From: Saccharothrix obliqua
GTDB taxonomy: Bacteria; Actinomycetota; Actinomycetes; Mycobacteriales; Pseudonocardiaceae
Assembly (NCBI RefSeq): GCF_019375475.1
Contig: NZ_JAHXGQ010000004.1
Coordinates: 372,001-436,000, forward strand
Length of the DNA stretch: 64,000 bases
Direction of reading: 5' to 3'
The notes beneath the pieces were generated by a model. The model was not told the origin of the DNA. It ran no database searches and saw only the letters and a program-made list of their open reading frames with translations. This document shows, in pieces, positions 49,856 to 59,585 of the stretch; position 1 is the stretch's first letter; each line of letters starts with the position of its first letter. The position numbers and the translations under genes were made by a program.

Positions 49856-51487
49856 GTGATCGGCCAGCCCGACGAGCAGGACCTGGAGCGCCGGTGGCGC
49901 GCCGACCCCGACGGGGCGCCGCCGCACGGCGAGGAGGAGGCGCCGGGCGGTTCGGACGCCGACCTCGCCGAGGCCGTGCGGCAGGGCCGGGTCGAGGCGT
50001 ACGGGCGGCTCTACGAGCGGCACGTGCGGGCCGCGCGGAACCTCGCGCGGTCCCTGGCGCGGTCCGGCGCGGAGGCCGACGACCTGGTCTCCGAGGCGTT
50101 CGCGAAGGTGCTGGACGTGTTGCGCTCGGGTGGCGGGCCGGGCCCCGCGTTCCGCGCCTACCTGCTCACGGCGGTCCGGCACGTCGCGTACGACCGGACC
50201 CGGCAGGAGCGCAGGCTCCGGCTGGCCGACGACGTGGCCGCGGTGTCCGGTGTGGAGAAGCGCACGGCGGTGCCGTTCCACGACCCGGCGGTGGCGACGC
50301 TGGAGCGGTTCCTCGCGTCCAAGGCGTTCGCCAGCCTGCCGGAGCGGTGGCAGGCGGTGTTGTGGCAGACGGAGATCGAGGGCCAGACGCACGCCGAGGT
50401 CGCCCCGATGATGGGGCTGACCGTGAACGGCGTGTCGGCGCTCGCGCACCGCGCGCGGGAGGGGTTGCGCAAGGCGTACCTCCAGGCGCACCTGGCGGAC
50501 GACTCGTCCGGGCGCTGCCGCGCGGTCGTCGACCGGCTCGGCGCGTGGGCGCGTGACGGCCTGACCCGGCGGGAGACCGCGCAGGTGGAGGCGCACCTGG
50601 ACGGGTGCGCCGACTGCCGCGCGCTGGCGGCGGAGCTGGCCGACGTGAACGGGACGCTGCGTGCCGTCGTCGCGCCCCTGGTGCTCGGCGCGGGCACCGC
50701 GGGCTACCTGGCCGCGGTCGGCCCGGCGAAGGCGGGTGCGACGGCCGCACCCGCCGCCGCGCACTGGCTCGCCGCCGCGGCGTCCACCGTCGCCGTGGCG
50801 GTGGCCGTGGTGTGGACGGCGGGCACCGGACCGGTGGCGCTGCCCGAAGCGGGCGCGACACCCGGCACGACACCGACGACCTCCGCCGCGCCGGACCCGA
50901 GCGCGGTCGGCTCGTCTCCCACCACGCCGGGCGCCTCACCCGCCGGCTCCCCGACCTCCGGCACCACGACGACCGAGGGCACGACGACGACCGAGGGCAC
51001 GACGGCCACCGGTGCGGCCACCGGCGTGGCCACCACCGCACCGGCCGAGTCCCACCTGGCACCGACCGCGCCGGAGGGGTTCGCGTTGACCTCGGGCGGA
51101 CCGCCGACCGATTTCCCGGTCACGGTGCGGAACACCGGCGCGGCGCCCGCGCCCGCGCCGACCATGTCCTTGACGCTCCCGGACGGCGTGCAGGTGGTCG
51201 GCCCGGGGAACCGCCTCCGCGCCGAACCGCTGCTGCGCCCGGACGGCGCGCGGCGCGCCGAGCCGGCGAGCTCGGCCGCCACGCGCGGGACGATCGGGTG
51301 CCCGGCGGGCCGGGGCGTGGTGTCGTGCGCGGCGGACGGGGTGCTCGCGCCGGGCGAGTCGGTGACCTTCGTGTTCCGCCTGCTGGCGGGACCCGGGTCG
51401 GCGGACGGCGTGGTGAGCGGTCAGGTCACCGCCGGTCCGGTGTCCACGCCGTTCAGCGCGTCGCTGGCGGTCACGCCGCGGCGGTAG
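49856..51487 (+). CDS. Sigma factor fused to anti-sigma zinc finger, membrane and extracellular domains
   Basis: A 543-residue single protein. Residues about 35-110 are sigma region 2 (AYGRLYERHVRAARNLARSL) and 160-205 are region 4 (LPERWQAVLWQTEIEGQ, then VNGVSALAHRAREGLRK). A zinc-binding anti-sigma-type domain follows (RRETAQVEAHLDGCADCRAL, with HxxxCxxC), then one transmembrane segment near 300-325 and a Thr/Ser/Pro-rich linker. An extracellular DUF11-like domain ends the protein. GTG 49856 follows GGGGGGAG. The protein combines the sigma factor and its membrane regulator in one chain. Confidence 0.88.
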   Translation: MIGQPDEQDLERRWRADPDGAPPHGEEEAPGGSDADLAEAVRQGRVEAYGRLYERHVRAARNLARSLARSGAEADDLVSEAFAKVLDVLRSGGGPGPAFRAYLLTAVRHVAYDRTRQERRLRLADDVAAVSGVEKRTAVPFHDPAVATLERFLASKAFASLPERWQAVLWQTEIEGQTHAEVAPMMGLTVNGVSALAHRAREGLRKAYLQAHLADDSSGRCRAVVDRLGAWARDGLTRRETAQVEAHLDGCADCRALAAELADVNGTLRAVVAPLVLGAGTAGYLAAVGPAKAGATAAPAAAHWLAAAASTVAVAVAVVWTAGTGPVALPEAGATPGTTPTTSAAPDPSAVGSSPTTPGASPAGSPTSGTTTTEGTTTTEGTTATGAATGVATTAPAESHLAPTAPEGFALTSGGPPTDFPVTVRNTGAAPAPAPTMSLTLPDGVQVVGPGNRLRAEPLLRPDGARRAEPASSAATRGTIGCPAGRGVVSCAADGVLAPGESVTFVFRLLAGPGSADGVVSGQVTAGPVSTPFSASLAVTPRR

Positions 51488-51627
51488 GCGGAAGCGCTTT
51501 CCCGCCCGCGCCCGGCGGTTCCACGCGGTGCGGCTCGGATCACACCGCACCGCGGTTTCCCGCACCGGTTCACGGGGTACACCACGGATACCGGTGAGCG
51601 CCTCCCCCAAGCCTCGCCGGTGGTGCA

Positions 51628-51658
51628 GCGGGCGGCCCAACCCCTCGGGGCCGCCCGC
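51628..51658. terminator. Bidirectional terminator after the sigma fusion
   Basis: GCGGGCGGCCC and GGGCCGCCCGC form an 11-base stem around AACCCCTCG, between converging genes ending at 51487 and 51794. The rest of this 306-base interval shows no gene. Confidence 0.75.
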
Positions 51659-51793
51659 CACCCTTCCGATCAACGAATCCCGGTGGTCGTGCCCCGGAAA
51701 TCGGACCAAATCGCCCAGGCGGTTCGAAACACCGCCACCATTTCCGGCGGAACGCGCATTCTTCCGCACTCGCCGATAAATCGGACATCTTTC

Positions 51794-52246
51794 TCACCGG
51801 GCGGGGAACGCCGGCTCGGGCAGTTCCTCGAAGACCACCGCGCCACCCGCCAGGCACCCGGCCGCGGCGGCGGCGAGCAGGTGGGCGCGACGTGGTCCCG
51901 GCTCCGGCCGGACGAGCCCCAGCGCGTCGCCGAGGAGCACCAGCACGGCGCCCCGGCGGCGTGCGGCCCAGCGCCAGACGTCGGGCAGGGGCACCGGGGC
52001 GTCGGCGACCAGCGGGGTGCGGTGCGGCCACCGGACGGTGAGTTCGCCACCGGGTTTGACCTGGACACGCCACGCGCGGGCGGTCGGCAGGACGATCCGG
52101 TCGAGGTCCGCGACGGCGGTCAGCCCGGTCGCGGTGAGCCGTTCCAGGCCGAAGGGCACGTGACCCTCCAGCAGCAGGACGGCGATGCGGTTGTCGGCGC
52201 GGCCCCAGACGGCGGCGCGGACGTGCAGACGTGCTTCGGCGCTCAT
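51794..52246 (-). CDS. Hypothetical protein, 150 residues
   Basis: A soluble 150-residue protein with no family recognised. It has LHVRAAVWGRADNRIAVLLLEGH at the N-terminus, a WRVQVKPGGELTVRWP strand region and a hydrophobic GAVLVLLGDALGLVRPEPGP segment. ATG 52246 follows GGAAAGGG. It is divergent from narG across 263 bases that hold a CRP-type site. No function is proposed. Confidence 0.75.
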   Translation of the reverse strand: MSAEARLHVRAAVWGRADNRIAVLLLEGHVPFGLERLTATGLTAVADLDRIVLPTARAWRVQVKPGGELTVRWPHRTPLVADAPVPLPDVWRWAARRRGAVLVLLGDALGLVRPEPGPRRAHLLAAAAAGCLAGGAVVFEELPEPAFPAR

Positions 52247-52407
52247 GACCAACCCTTTCCACGGGTCTCGCGCCGCAAGTCGATCCTATGCCCCGAACGC
52301 CCCGATCTCGTCACCGGTTCGAGTGACGCGGGACGGTCAATTCCGACGAACCGGCCCAAGGGAATGACCACCCGCCGATGATTGTGCAGACAACGATCGA
52401 CAATGGG

Positions 52408-52423
52408 TGTGACCTGCATCACA
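52408..52423. promoter_or_regulatory. Perfect CRP/FNR-type binding site upstream of narG
   Basis: TGTGA-CCTGCA-TCACA matches the consensus of Crp/Fnr-family regulators exactly, centred 94 bases before the narG start. A TTATAT-like -10 at 52453-52458 lies downstream. Whether the regulator responds to cAMP, oxygen or nitric oxide cannot be told from the site. Confidence 0.7.
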
Positions 52424-52509
52424 TAGCACTGTAATGGCTCCATCACCGAGAGTTATATGACGTTATCTCGCGCCTTAATCGCCTGTCTCGTCGGGGGAAG
52501 GATCCACTC

Positions 52510-55500
52510 ATGTGCGCGGCATTCCATCGCGCGGAAAAAACGATCGACCGGGCCACCGACCTCCTGCTCGCCGCGGGCCGCTTCCTGAGCGACGCGGAGG
52601 TCTCCGCCGACGCGCGGGCCGCCTTCCACCGGGGAGGCCGGGACGGCGACGCGTTCTACCGGGACCGCTGGAGCCACGACAAGGTCGTGCCGTCCACGCA
52701 CGGCGTCAACTGCACCGGTTCCTGCCGGTGGAACGTGTACGTCAAGGACGGCATCATCACCTGGGAGACCCAGGACGTCGACTACCCGTCCACGGGGCCC
52801 GGTCGCCCCGAGTACGAACCCCGCGGCTGCCCGCGCGGCGCGTCCTTCTCCTGGTACTCCTACTCGCCGCTGCGCGTCCGCTACCCCTACGCGCGAGGCG
52901 TGCTGGTCGAGATGTACCGCGAGGCGCGGCGCGCGCACGACGACCCGGTGGACGCCTGGCGGTCCATCGTGGACGACCCGCTCAAGCGCCGCGCCTACCA
53001 GCGGGCCCGCGGCAAGGGCGGCCTGGTGCGCGTCACGTGGGACGAGGCCGTCGAGATGGTCGCCGCCGCCCACGTGCACACCATCGCGCGGCACGGGCCG
53101 GACCGGATCGCCGGGTTCTCCCCCATCCCCGCCATGTCCATGGTGTCGCACGCCGTCGGCTCCCGGTTCATGGCGCTGATCGGCGCGCCGATGCTCTCCT
53201 TCTACGACTGGTACGCCGACCTGCCGCCCGCGTCGCCGCAGGTGTTCGGCGACCAGACCGACGTGCCGGAGTCCGCCGACTGGTGGGACGCCGCCTACCT
53301 CGTGCTGTGGGGCTCGAACGTCCCCGTCACCCGCACCCCGGACGCGCACTTCATGGCCGAGGCCCGCTACCGCGGCCAGAAGGTGGTGGTCTGCTCCCCC
53401 GACTACTCCGACGCCACCAAGTTCGCCGACGAGTGGCTGGCGCCGCACCCCGGCACGGACGCCGCGCTGGCCATCGCCATGGGCCACGTGGTGTTGCGCG
53501 AGTTCTTCGTGGACCGCCCGACGCCGTTCTTCACCGACTACGTCAAGCGGTTCACCGACCTGCCGTTCCTGGTCACCCTGGAGGAGCGCGCCGGCGCGCT
53601 GGTGCCCGGCAAGTTCCTCACCGCCGCCGACCTCGGCGACCGGACGCCCGGCGCGGAGTGGAAGACCGTGCTGCTGGACGGCGACGGGAACCCGGTCGTG
53701 CCGAACGGCTCGCTCGGGTTCCGCTGGCACGACGAGCCCGGCCGCTGGAACCTCGACCTCGGCGACACCGACCCGGCGCTGACCGTCCCCGGTGGACGCG
53801 GCGTCGAAGTCCTCCTGCCCCGCTTCGACGAGCCCGACGGCAGCGCCGGTTCGGTCGTGCGCGGCGTGCCGGTGACCGAGGTCGCGGGCCGCACCGTCAC
53901 CACCGTCCACGACCTGCTGCTCGCGCAGTACGGCGTGGGGCGGCCCGGCCTGCCGGGGCGCTGGCCCGCCGACTACGACGACCCCGACGCACCCGGCACC
54001 CCGGCGTGGGCGCACCGGCTGACCGGCGTGCCCGCCGACCGGATCGCGCGGATCGCCCGCGAGTTCGCCGACACCGCCGTCCGCTCCCGCGGCCGGTGCA
54101 TGATCGTGATGGGCGCGGGCACCAACCACTGGTTCCACTCCGACCTGGTCTACCGGTCGTTCCTCACGCTCCTGCTGATCACCGGCAGCCAGGGCCGCAA
54201 CGGCGGCGGCTGGGCGCACTACGTCGGCCAGGAGAAGGTCCGCCCGCTGACCGGCTGGGCCACCCTGGCGGGCGCGCTGGACTGGCACCGCCCGCCACGC
54301 CAGATGATCGGCACCGCCTACTGGTACACGCACACCGACCAGTGGCGCTACGACCGCCTCACCGCCGACGCGCTCACGTGGCCGGGCGCGCCGGGCAGGA
54401 TCGCCGGGCAGGCCGTCGCCGACCTGCTGGGCACCTCGACGCGGCTCGGCTGGATGCCCTCCTACCCCACGTTCGACCGCAACCCGCTGGACCTCGCCGA
54501 CGAGGCGGGCGACGCGGACCCGGTGGCGCACGTCCTGGCGCGGGTCAGGTCCGGTGAGGTCGGCTTCGCCTGCGAGGACCCGGACGCGCCGGAGAACTGG
54601 CCACGCGTGCTCACCGTGTGGCGGGCCAACCTGCTCGGCTCGTCCGCCAAGGGCAACGAATACTTCCTGCGGCACCTGCTCGGCGCGGACGGCAACCCGC
54701 GTGCGGCCGAGACGCCCGCCGCCGAGCGCCCGCGCACCGTGCGGTGGCGTGACGAGGCGCCCGAGGGCAAGCTGGACCTGTTGCTGGCGCTGGACTTCCG
54801 GATGACCAGCACCACCCTGTTCGCGGACGTGACGCTGCCCGCCGCCACCTGGTACGAGAAGCACGACCTGTCCAGCACGGACATGCACCCCTTCGTGCAC
54901 TCGTTCAACGCGGCCGTCGACCCACCGTGGCAGGCGCGCACGGACTTCGACGCGTTCCACACCATCGCCGCGAAGTTCAGCGAACTGGCCCGGACCCACT
55001 TGGGCGTGCGGCGCGACGTCGTGGCCACCGCGCTGCTGCACGACACGCCCGGCGAGGTGGCGCAGCCCGGCGGCGTGGTGCGGGACTGGCGGGAGGACGG
55101 GTCCGACCCGGTGCCCGGCCGCACGTTCCCGACGCTCACCGTGGTGGAGCGGGACTACCCGGCGGTGGCGGCGAAGCTCGCGACGCTCGGGCCGGTGCTG
55201 GACAAGCGGGGCGTGACCACCAAGGGCTGGACGGCCGAGGTGGGTCCCGAGCTGGCGTGGCTCGCGGAGTCCAACGGCATCGCCGCCGACGGGCCCGCCG
55301 CCGGCCGGCCGCTGCTGGACACCGACCGCAAGGCCGCCGACGCGGTGCTCGCGTTGTCGGGCACCACCAACGGCCGCGTCGCCGACGAGGGCTTCCGCGC
55401 CCTGGAGGAGCGCGTCGGCAGACCGCTGCGGCCGATGGTGGAGCACCACCGGGCGCACCGGGTGACCTTCGCCGACACCCGGTCCCGGCCCGCGTCCGTG

Positions 55501-56181
55501 GTGACCAGCCCGGAGTGGTCCGGCGACGAGTCCGGCGGGCGGCGGTACGCGCCGTTCACCATCAACGTGGAACGGCTCAAGCCGTGGCACACGCTCACCG
55601 GCCGCCAGCACTTCTACCTCGACCACGACTGGGTGGCCGAGATCGGCGAGCAGCTGCCGGTGTACCGGCCGCCGCTGGACCTGCACCGGCTGTTCGGCGA
55701 ACCGCGGCTCGGCCCGAACGGGCCCGAGGTGACCGTCCGCTACCTGACGCCGCACTCGAAGTGGTCCATCCACTCGGAGTACCAGGACAACCCGATCATG
55801 CAGACGCTGTCCCGGGGCGGGCCCGCGTTCTGGATCAGCCCCGCCGACGCGGCGGCGATCGGCGTGTCCGACAACGACTGGGTGGAGGCGGTCAACCGCA
55901 ACGGCGTGGTGGTGGCGCGCGCGATCGTGTCGCACCGGATGCCCACCGGCACCGTCTTCATGTACCACGCGCAGGAACGCACCGTGAACGTCCCCAAGAG
56001 CGAGACCACCGGCAAGCGCGGCGGCATCCACAACTCGTTGACGCGCCTCCAGATCAAGCCGACGCACCTCGTCGGCGGCTACGGGCAGCTCAGCTTCGCC
56101 CTCAACTACTACGGCCCCACCGGCAACCAGCGCGACGAGGTCACCGTGCTGCGCCGGCGGAGCCAGGAGGTGACCTACTGA
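52510..56181 (+). CDS. narG: Respiratory nitrate reductase alpha subunit
   Basis: A 1223-residue Mo-bis-MGD enzyme that reduces nitrate to nitrite at the cytoplasmic membrane face. The FS0 iron-sulfur ligands are in HGVNCTGSCRWNVYVKDG with the fourth Cys in EPRGCPRGAS; the Mo-coordinating Asp is in FYDWYADLPPASP. Length and motif order match NarG. ATG 52510 is the start. Its TGA shares the A of the narH ATG. It heads the narGHJI-HPP operon under a CRP/FNR-type site. Confidence 0.97.
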   Translation: MCAAFHRAEKTIDRATDLLLAAGRFLSDAEVSADARAAFHRGGRDGDAFYRDRWSHDKVVPSTHGVNCTGSCRWNVYVKDGIITWETQDVDYPSTGPGRPEYEPRGCPRGASFSWYSYSPLRVRYPYARGVLVEMYREARRAHDDPVDAWRSIVDDPLKRRAYQRARGKGGLVRVTWDEAVEMVAAAHVHTIARHGPDRIAGFSPIPAMSMVSHAVGSRFMALIGAPMLSFYDWYADLPPASPQVFGDQTDVPESADWWDAAYLVLWGSNVPVTRTPDAHFMAEARYRGQKVVVCSPDYSDATKFADEWLAPHPGTDAALAIAMGHVVLREFFVDRPTPFFTDYVKRFTDLPFLVTLEERAGALVPGKFLTAADLGDRTPGAEWKTVLLDGDGNPVVPNGSLGFRWHDEPGRWNLDLGDTDPALTVPGGRGVEVLLPRFDEPDGSAGSVVRGVPVTEVAGRTVTTVHDLLLAQYGVGRPGLPGRWPADYDDPDAPGTPAWAHRLTGVPADRIARIAREFADTAVRSRGRCMIVMGAGTNHWFHSDLVYRSFLTLLLITGSQGRNGGGWAHYVGQEKVRPLTGWATLAGALDWHRPPRQMIGTAYWYTHTDQWRYDRLTADALTWPGAPGRIAGQAVADLLGTSTRLGWMPSYPTFDRNPLDLADEAGDADPVAHVLARVRSGEVGFACEDPDAPENWPRVLTVWRANLLGSSAKGNEYFLRHLLGADGNPRAAETPAAERPRTVRWRDEAPEGKLDLLLALDFRMTSTTLFADVTLPAATWYEKHDLSSTDMHPFVHSFNAAVDPPWQARTDFDAFHTIAAKFSELARTHLGVRRDVVATALLHDTPGEVAQPGGVVRDWREDGSDPVPGRTFPTLTVVERDYPAVAAKLATLGPVLDKRGVTTKGWTAEVGPELAWLAESNGIAADGPAAGRPLLDTDRKAADAVLALSGTTNGRVADEGFRALEERVGRPLRPMVEHHRAHRVTFADTRSRPASVVTSPEWSGDESGGRRYAPFTINVERLKPWHTLTGRQHFYLDHDWVAEIGEQLPVYRPPLDLHRLFGEPRLGPNGPEVTVRYLTPHSKWSIHSEYQDNPIMQTLSRGGPAFWISPADAAAIGVSDNDWVEAVNRNGVVVARAIVSHRMPTGTVFMYHAQERTVNVPKSETTGKRGGIHNSLTRLQIKPTHLVGGYGQLSFALNYYGPTGNQRDEVTVLRRRSQEVTY

Positions 56182-57743
56182 TGCGCGTGATGGCCCAGTT
56201 GGCGATGGTGATGAACCTCGACAAGTGCATCGGGTGCCACACCTGCTCGGTCACCTGCAAGCAGACCTGGACCAACCGGTCCGGGGTCGAGTACGCCTGG
56301 TTCAACAACGTGGAGACCAAGCCCGGCCAGGGCTACCCGCGCCGGTACGAGGACCAGGACCGCTGGCACGGCGGGTGGAAGCTGCGCCGGGGACGGCTGG
56401 AACTGGCCTCCGGCGGGCGACTGCGGCGCGTGCTGTCGTTGTTCGCCAACCCGGACCTGCCGCGGCTCGACGACTACTACGAGCCCTGGACCTACGACTA
56501 CCGCAACCTCACCGAGGCGCCGCTCGGCGACGACACGCCCGTGGCGCGGCCGGTGTCGGCGGTGACCGGCGCGCCGACGGACGTGCGCTGGGGCCCCAAC
56601 TGGGAGGACAGCCTCGGCGGCGCGCCGGAGCACGCGCCCGCCGACCCGGTGGTGGAGAAGCTGGGCCGGGACATCAAGTTCTCCTACGAGCAGTCGTTCA
56701 TGTTCTACCTGCCCCGGATCTGCGAGCACTGCCTCAACCCGTCGTGCGTGGCGTCGTGCCCGTCCGGCGCGATGTACAAGCGGTCCGAGGACGGCATCGT
56801 GCTGGTGGACCAGGACCGCTGCCGGGGCTGGCGGATGTGCGTTTCCGGCTGCCCGTACAAGAAGGTCTACTTCAACCACAAGACCGGCAAGGCCGAGAAG
56901 TGCACGTTCTGCTACCCGCGGCTGGAGGTCGGGCAGCCGACCGTGTGCGCGGAGACGTGCGTCGGCCGGCTGCGGTACATCGGCGTGCTGCTGTACGACG
57001 CGGACCGCGTCGGCGAGGCCGCCGCGACCGAGGACGAGCAGCGGCTGTACCAGGCGCAGCTGGGCGTGTTCCTCGACCCGCGCGACCCGGGGGTGGTGGC
57101 CGCCGCCGAGCGCGCCGGCATCCCGCACGACTGGCTCACCGCCGCGCGCCGCTCCCCCGTGTACGACCTGATCGTCAAGCACCGGATCGCGCTCCCGCTG
57201 CACCCGGAGTACCGGACCATGCCGATGGTCTGGTACGTGCCGCCGCTGTCACCGGTGGTGGACGCGGTGGCGGGCAGCGGGTTCGACGGCGAGGACGCGG
57301 ACAACCTGTTCGGCGCGATCGACGCGCTGCGCATCCCGCTGGACTACCTGGCGGGCCTGTTCACCGCGGGCGACCCCGAACCCGTGCGGCTCGCGCTGCG
57401 GCGGCTCGCGGCGATGCGGTCGCACATGCGGTCGGTCAACCTGGGCGAGCCGCCCGACCCGCACGGCCCGGCCGCGGTGGGCATGACCGCCGAGACCACC
57501 GAGGAGCTGTACCGGCTGCTGGCCATCGCGAAGTACGAGGACCGGTACGTGATCCCGACCGCGGGCATCGGCCGCGCCCACGAACTGGAGGGCATCGCCA
57601 CGAAGTGCAGCCTGGACACCGACGGCGGTCCCGGCATGGGCGACGGCGGTACCGGCACGGGCGAAGGGCGCACCGACCTGTTCGTGTGGCGGGAAGGGGA
57701 ACGGCCCGCCGGCATGTTCCCGACCGTGGGGCGGAAGTCGTGA
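56181..57743 (+). CDS. narH: Respiratory nitrate reductase beta subunit
   Basis: A 520-residue electron-transfer subunit with four cysteine clusters: CIGCHTCSVTCK, CEHCLNPSCVASCPSG, CRGWRMCVSGCP (with Trp in the place that gives a 3Fe-4S centre) and CTFCYPRLEVGQPTVCAETC. ATG 56181 overlaps the narG stop by one base. It carries electrons from NarI haems to NarG. The C-terminal tail is rich in Gly and Asp. Confidence 0.97.
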   Translation: MRVMAQLAMVMNLDKCIGCHTCSVTCKQTWTNRSGVEYAWFNNVETKPGQGYPRRYEDQDRWHGGWKLRRGRLELASGGRLRRVLSLFANPDLPRLDDYYEPWTYDYRNLTEAPLGDDTPVARPVSAVTGAPTDVRWGPNWEDSLGGAPEHAPADPVVEKLGRDIKFSYEQSFMFYLPRICEHCLNPSCVASCPSGAMYKRSEDGIVLVDQDRCRGWRMCVSGCPYKKVYFNHKTGKAEKCTFCYPRLEVGQPTVCAETCVGRLRYIGVLLYDADRVGEAAATEDEQRLYQAQLGVFLDPRDPGVVAAAERAGIPHDWLTAARRSPVYDLIVKHRIALPLHPEYRTMPMVWYVPPLSPVVDAVAGSGFDGEDADNLFGAIDALRIPLDYLAGLFTAGDPEPVRLALRRLAAMRSHMRSVNLGEPPDPHGPAAVGMTAETTEELYRLLAIAKYEDRYVIPTAGIGRAHELEGIATKCSLDTDGGPGMGDGGTGTGEGRTDLFVWREGERPAGMFPTVGRKS

Positions 57744-58330
57744 GCCGCCGCGACACGCGGGTGCGGCACCGGATGGCGTCGCTGTGCCTGCACTACCCCG
57801 ACGACGTCCGCGACCGCCTGCCCCTGCTGCGCGGCGGGCTGGCCGAGGTGCCCGAGCCGGGCGTCGCGGCCCTCGTCGACCACCTGGAGCGCACCTCCCC
57901 GGTCGACGCCGCACGCCACTACGTCGAGGTGTTCGACACCAAGGCCGACCGCTGCCTGCACCTCACCTGGTACACCGACGGCGACACCCGCCGCCGCGGT
58001 GGCGCGTTGGCCGCGCTCAAGCAGGAGTACCGGCGGCACGGGCTCCGGCTCGCCGACGGCGAGCTGCCCGACTACCTGCCGGTGCTGCTGGAGTTCGCCG
58101 CCCTGACCGGCGAGGTGCGGTCGCTGGCCGGGTTCCGCCCGGCGCTGGACCTGCTGCACCGCAACCTCGTCGCGCTCGGCACGCCGTACGCGCCGGTGGT
58201 GGCGGGTGTGCTGGCGACCCTCCCGGCACGCGTCGAAACCCGCGCCCTGCACGGCGACGAGGTCGAGTTCGTCGGCCGGGAGCCGGTCCTGCTCGGGTAC
58301 CCGACCTCTCACGCGGAGCGCGCCCGATGA
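57740..58330 (+). CDS. narJ: Nitrate reductase molybdenum cofactor assembly chaperone
   Basis: A 196-residue NarJ-type redox enzyme maturation protein, needed to insert the Mo cofactor into NarG. The helical core has ASLCLHYPDDV, ARHYVEVFDTKADRCLHLTW and LPDYLPVLLEFAALT, all typical of NarJ. GTG 57740 overlaps the narH stop (GTGA), and its TGA overlaps the narI ATG. Confidence 0.95.
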   Translation: MSRRDTRVRHRMASLCLHYPDDVRDRLPLLRGGLAEVPEPGVAALVDHLERTSPVDAARHYVEVFDTKADRCLHLTWYTDGDTRRRGGALAALKQEYRRHGLRLADGELPDYLPVLLEFAALTGEVRSLAGFRPALDLLHRNLVALGTPYAPVVAGVLATLPARVETRALHGDEVEFVGREPVLLGYPTSHAERAR

Positions 58331-59043
58331 ACCTCCTGCTGTGGGGCGTGCTGCCCTACCTGACGATCGCCGTCCTGGTCGGCGGCACGGTGTGGCGTTA
58401 CCGGCACGACCGGTTCGGCTGGACCACCCGCAGCTCGCAGCTGCACGAGTCGCGGCTGCTGCGGGTCGGCGGCCCGCTGTTCCACTTCGGGCTGCTGTTC
58501 GTGGTCGGCGGGCACGTCGCCGGGCTGCTGGTCCCCGCGTCGGTGACCCGCTGGTTCGGCGTGGCCGACGAGACCTACCACCTGGCGTCGCTCACCGCGG
58601 GCGGCCTCACCGGCGCGGCGACCGTCGCCGGGTTGGGCGTGCTGCTGCTGCGGCGGTGGCGGACGCCCGCGGTGCGCGCGGCGACCACGCGTGACGACCG
58701 GCTGATGTACCCGGTGCTGGTGGGCACGCTGCTGCTGGGCATGGTGACCACGCTGGTCACCAACGGCATGGGCGGCGGCTACGACTACCGGGCCACCGTG
58801 TCGCCGTGGTTCCGGGGCGTCCTGCTGCTCCAGCCCGATCCGGCGCTGATGGCGGACGTGCCGCTGTCGTACCGGTTGCACGTCCTGTTCGGCATGGCGT
58901 TGTTCACGCTGTGGCCGTTCAGCAGGCTGGTGCACGCGTTCAGCGCGCCGGTGCGCTACCTGGTCCGCCCGTACATCGTCTACCGGAGCCGGGACGACCG
59001 GCTGGCGGCGCGTCCCGCCCGGCGCGGGTGGGAGGACCGGTGA
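58327..59043 (+). CDS. narI: Respiratory nitrate reductase gamma subunit (cytochrome b)
   Basis: A 238-residue membrane subunit with five transmembrane segments that binds two b-type haems and oxidises menaquinol. Haem-ligand His residues are seen in GPLFHFGLLFVVGGHVAGLL and in YRLHVLFGMALFTLWPFSRLVHAF. ATG 58327 overlaps the narJ stop. Its TGA overlaps the start of the HPP gene. Confidence 0.95.
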   Translation: MNLLLWGVLPYLTIAVLVGGTVWRYRHDRFGWTTRSSQLHESRLLRVGGPLFHFGLLFVVGGHVAGLLVPASVTRWFGVADETYHLASLTAGGLTGAATVAGLGVLLLRRWRTPAVRAATTRDDRLMYPVLVGTLLLGMVTTLVTNGMGGGYDYRATVSPWFRGVLLLQPDPALMADVPLSYRLHVLFGMALFTLWPFSRLVHAFSAPVRYLVRPYIVYRSRDDRLAARPARRGWEDR

Positions 59044-59585
59044 CGGCAGGCCGGGCACGGGCGGCGCTGCACCCGGCACTGGGCGCGCTGCTGGTGACGA
59101 TGCTGATCGGCGGGTTGGCGGCGGTGACGGGCGAACCGCTGCTGTTCCCGTCGCTGGGGCCGACCGCGTACCTGCTGCTGGCCACGCCGACGCAGCCGGC
59201 GGCCAGCCCGCGCAACGCGTTCGCCGGTCACCTGGTGGGCCTGCTGGGCGGCGCGGCGGGGTTGACCGCGTTCGGGCTGTGGGACCTGCCCGCCGACCTC
59301 GGGCACCTGTCGTGGGCGCGGGCGGGCGCGTCGGCGCTCGCGCTGACCATCACCTGCGGCGGCATGGTGTGGACCGGGCTGCCGCACCCGCCGGCGGGTG
59401 CCACCACGTTGATCGTGGCGCTCGGTGTGCTGCACACGCCGGGCCAACTGCTGGTGATCGCCGTCGGCGTGGTGCTGCTGACCGTGGTGGGCGGGGTGTT
59501 CAACCGGCTCGCGGGCGTGCCCTACCCGCTGTGGCGCCCGCCGGACATATCGTTTGCGCAGCCGCCGGTCGCTGATCGAACATGA
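59040..59585 (+). CDS. HPP-family membrane protein (probable nitrate/nitrite channel)
   Basis: A 181-residue integral membrane protein with about four segments and the family motif GLPHPPAGATTL. HPP proteins occur with nitrate or nitrite genes and transport nitrite in plastids. GTG 59040 overlaps the narI stop (GTGA), so it is translationally coupled to the reductase and probably moves nitrate in or nitrite out (inference). Confidence 0.88.
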   Translation: MTAGRARAALHPALGALLVTMLIGGLAAVTGEPLLFPSLGPTAYLLLATPTQPAASPRNAFAGHLVGLLGGAAGLTAFGLWDLPADLGHLSWARAGASALALTITCGGMVWTGLPHPPAGATTLIVALGVLHTPGQLLVIAVGVVLLTVVGGVFNRLAGVPYPLWRPPDISFAQPPVADRT

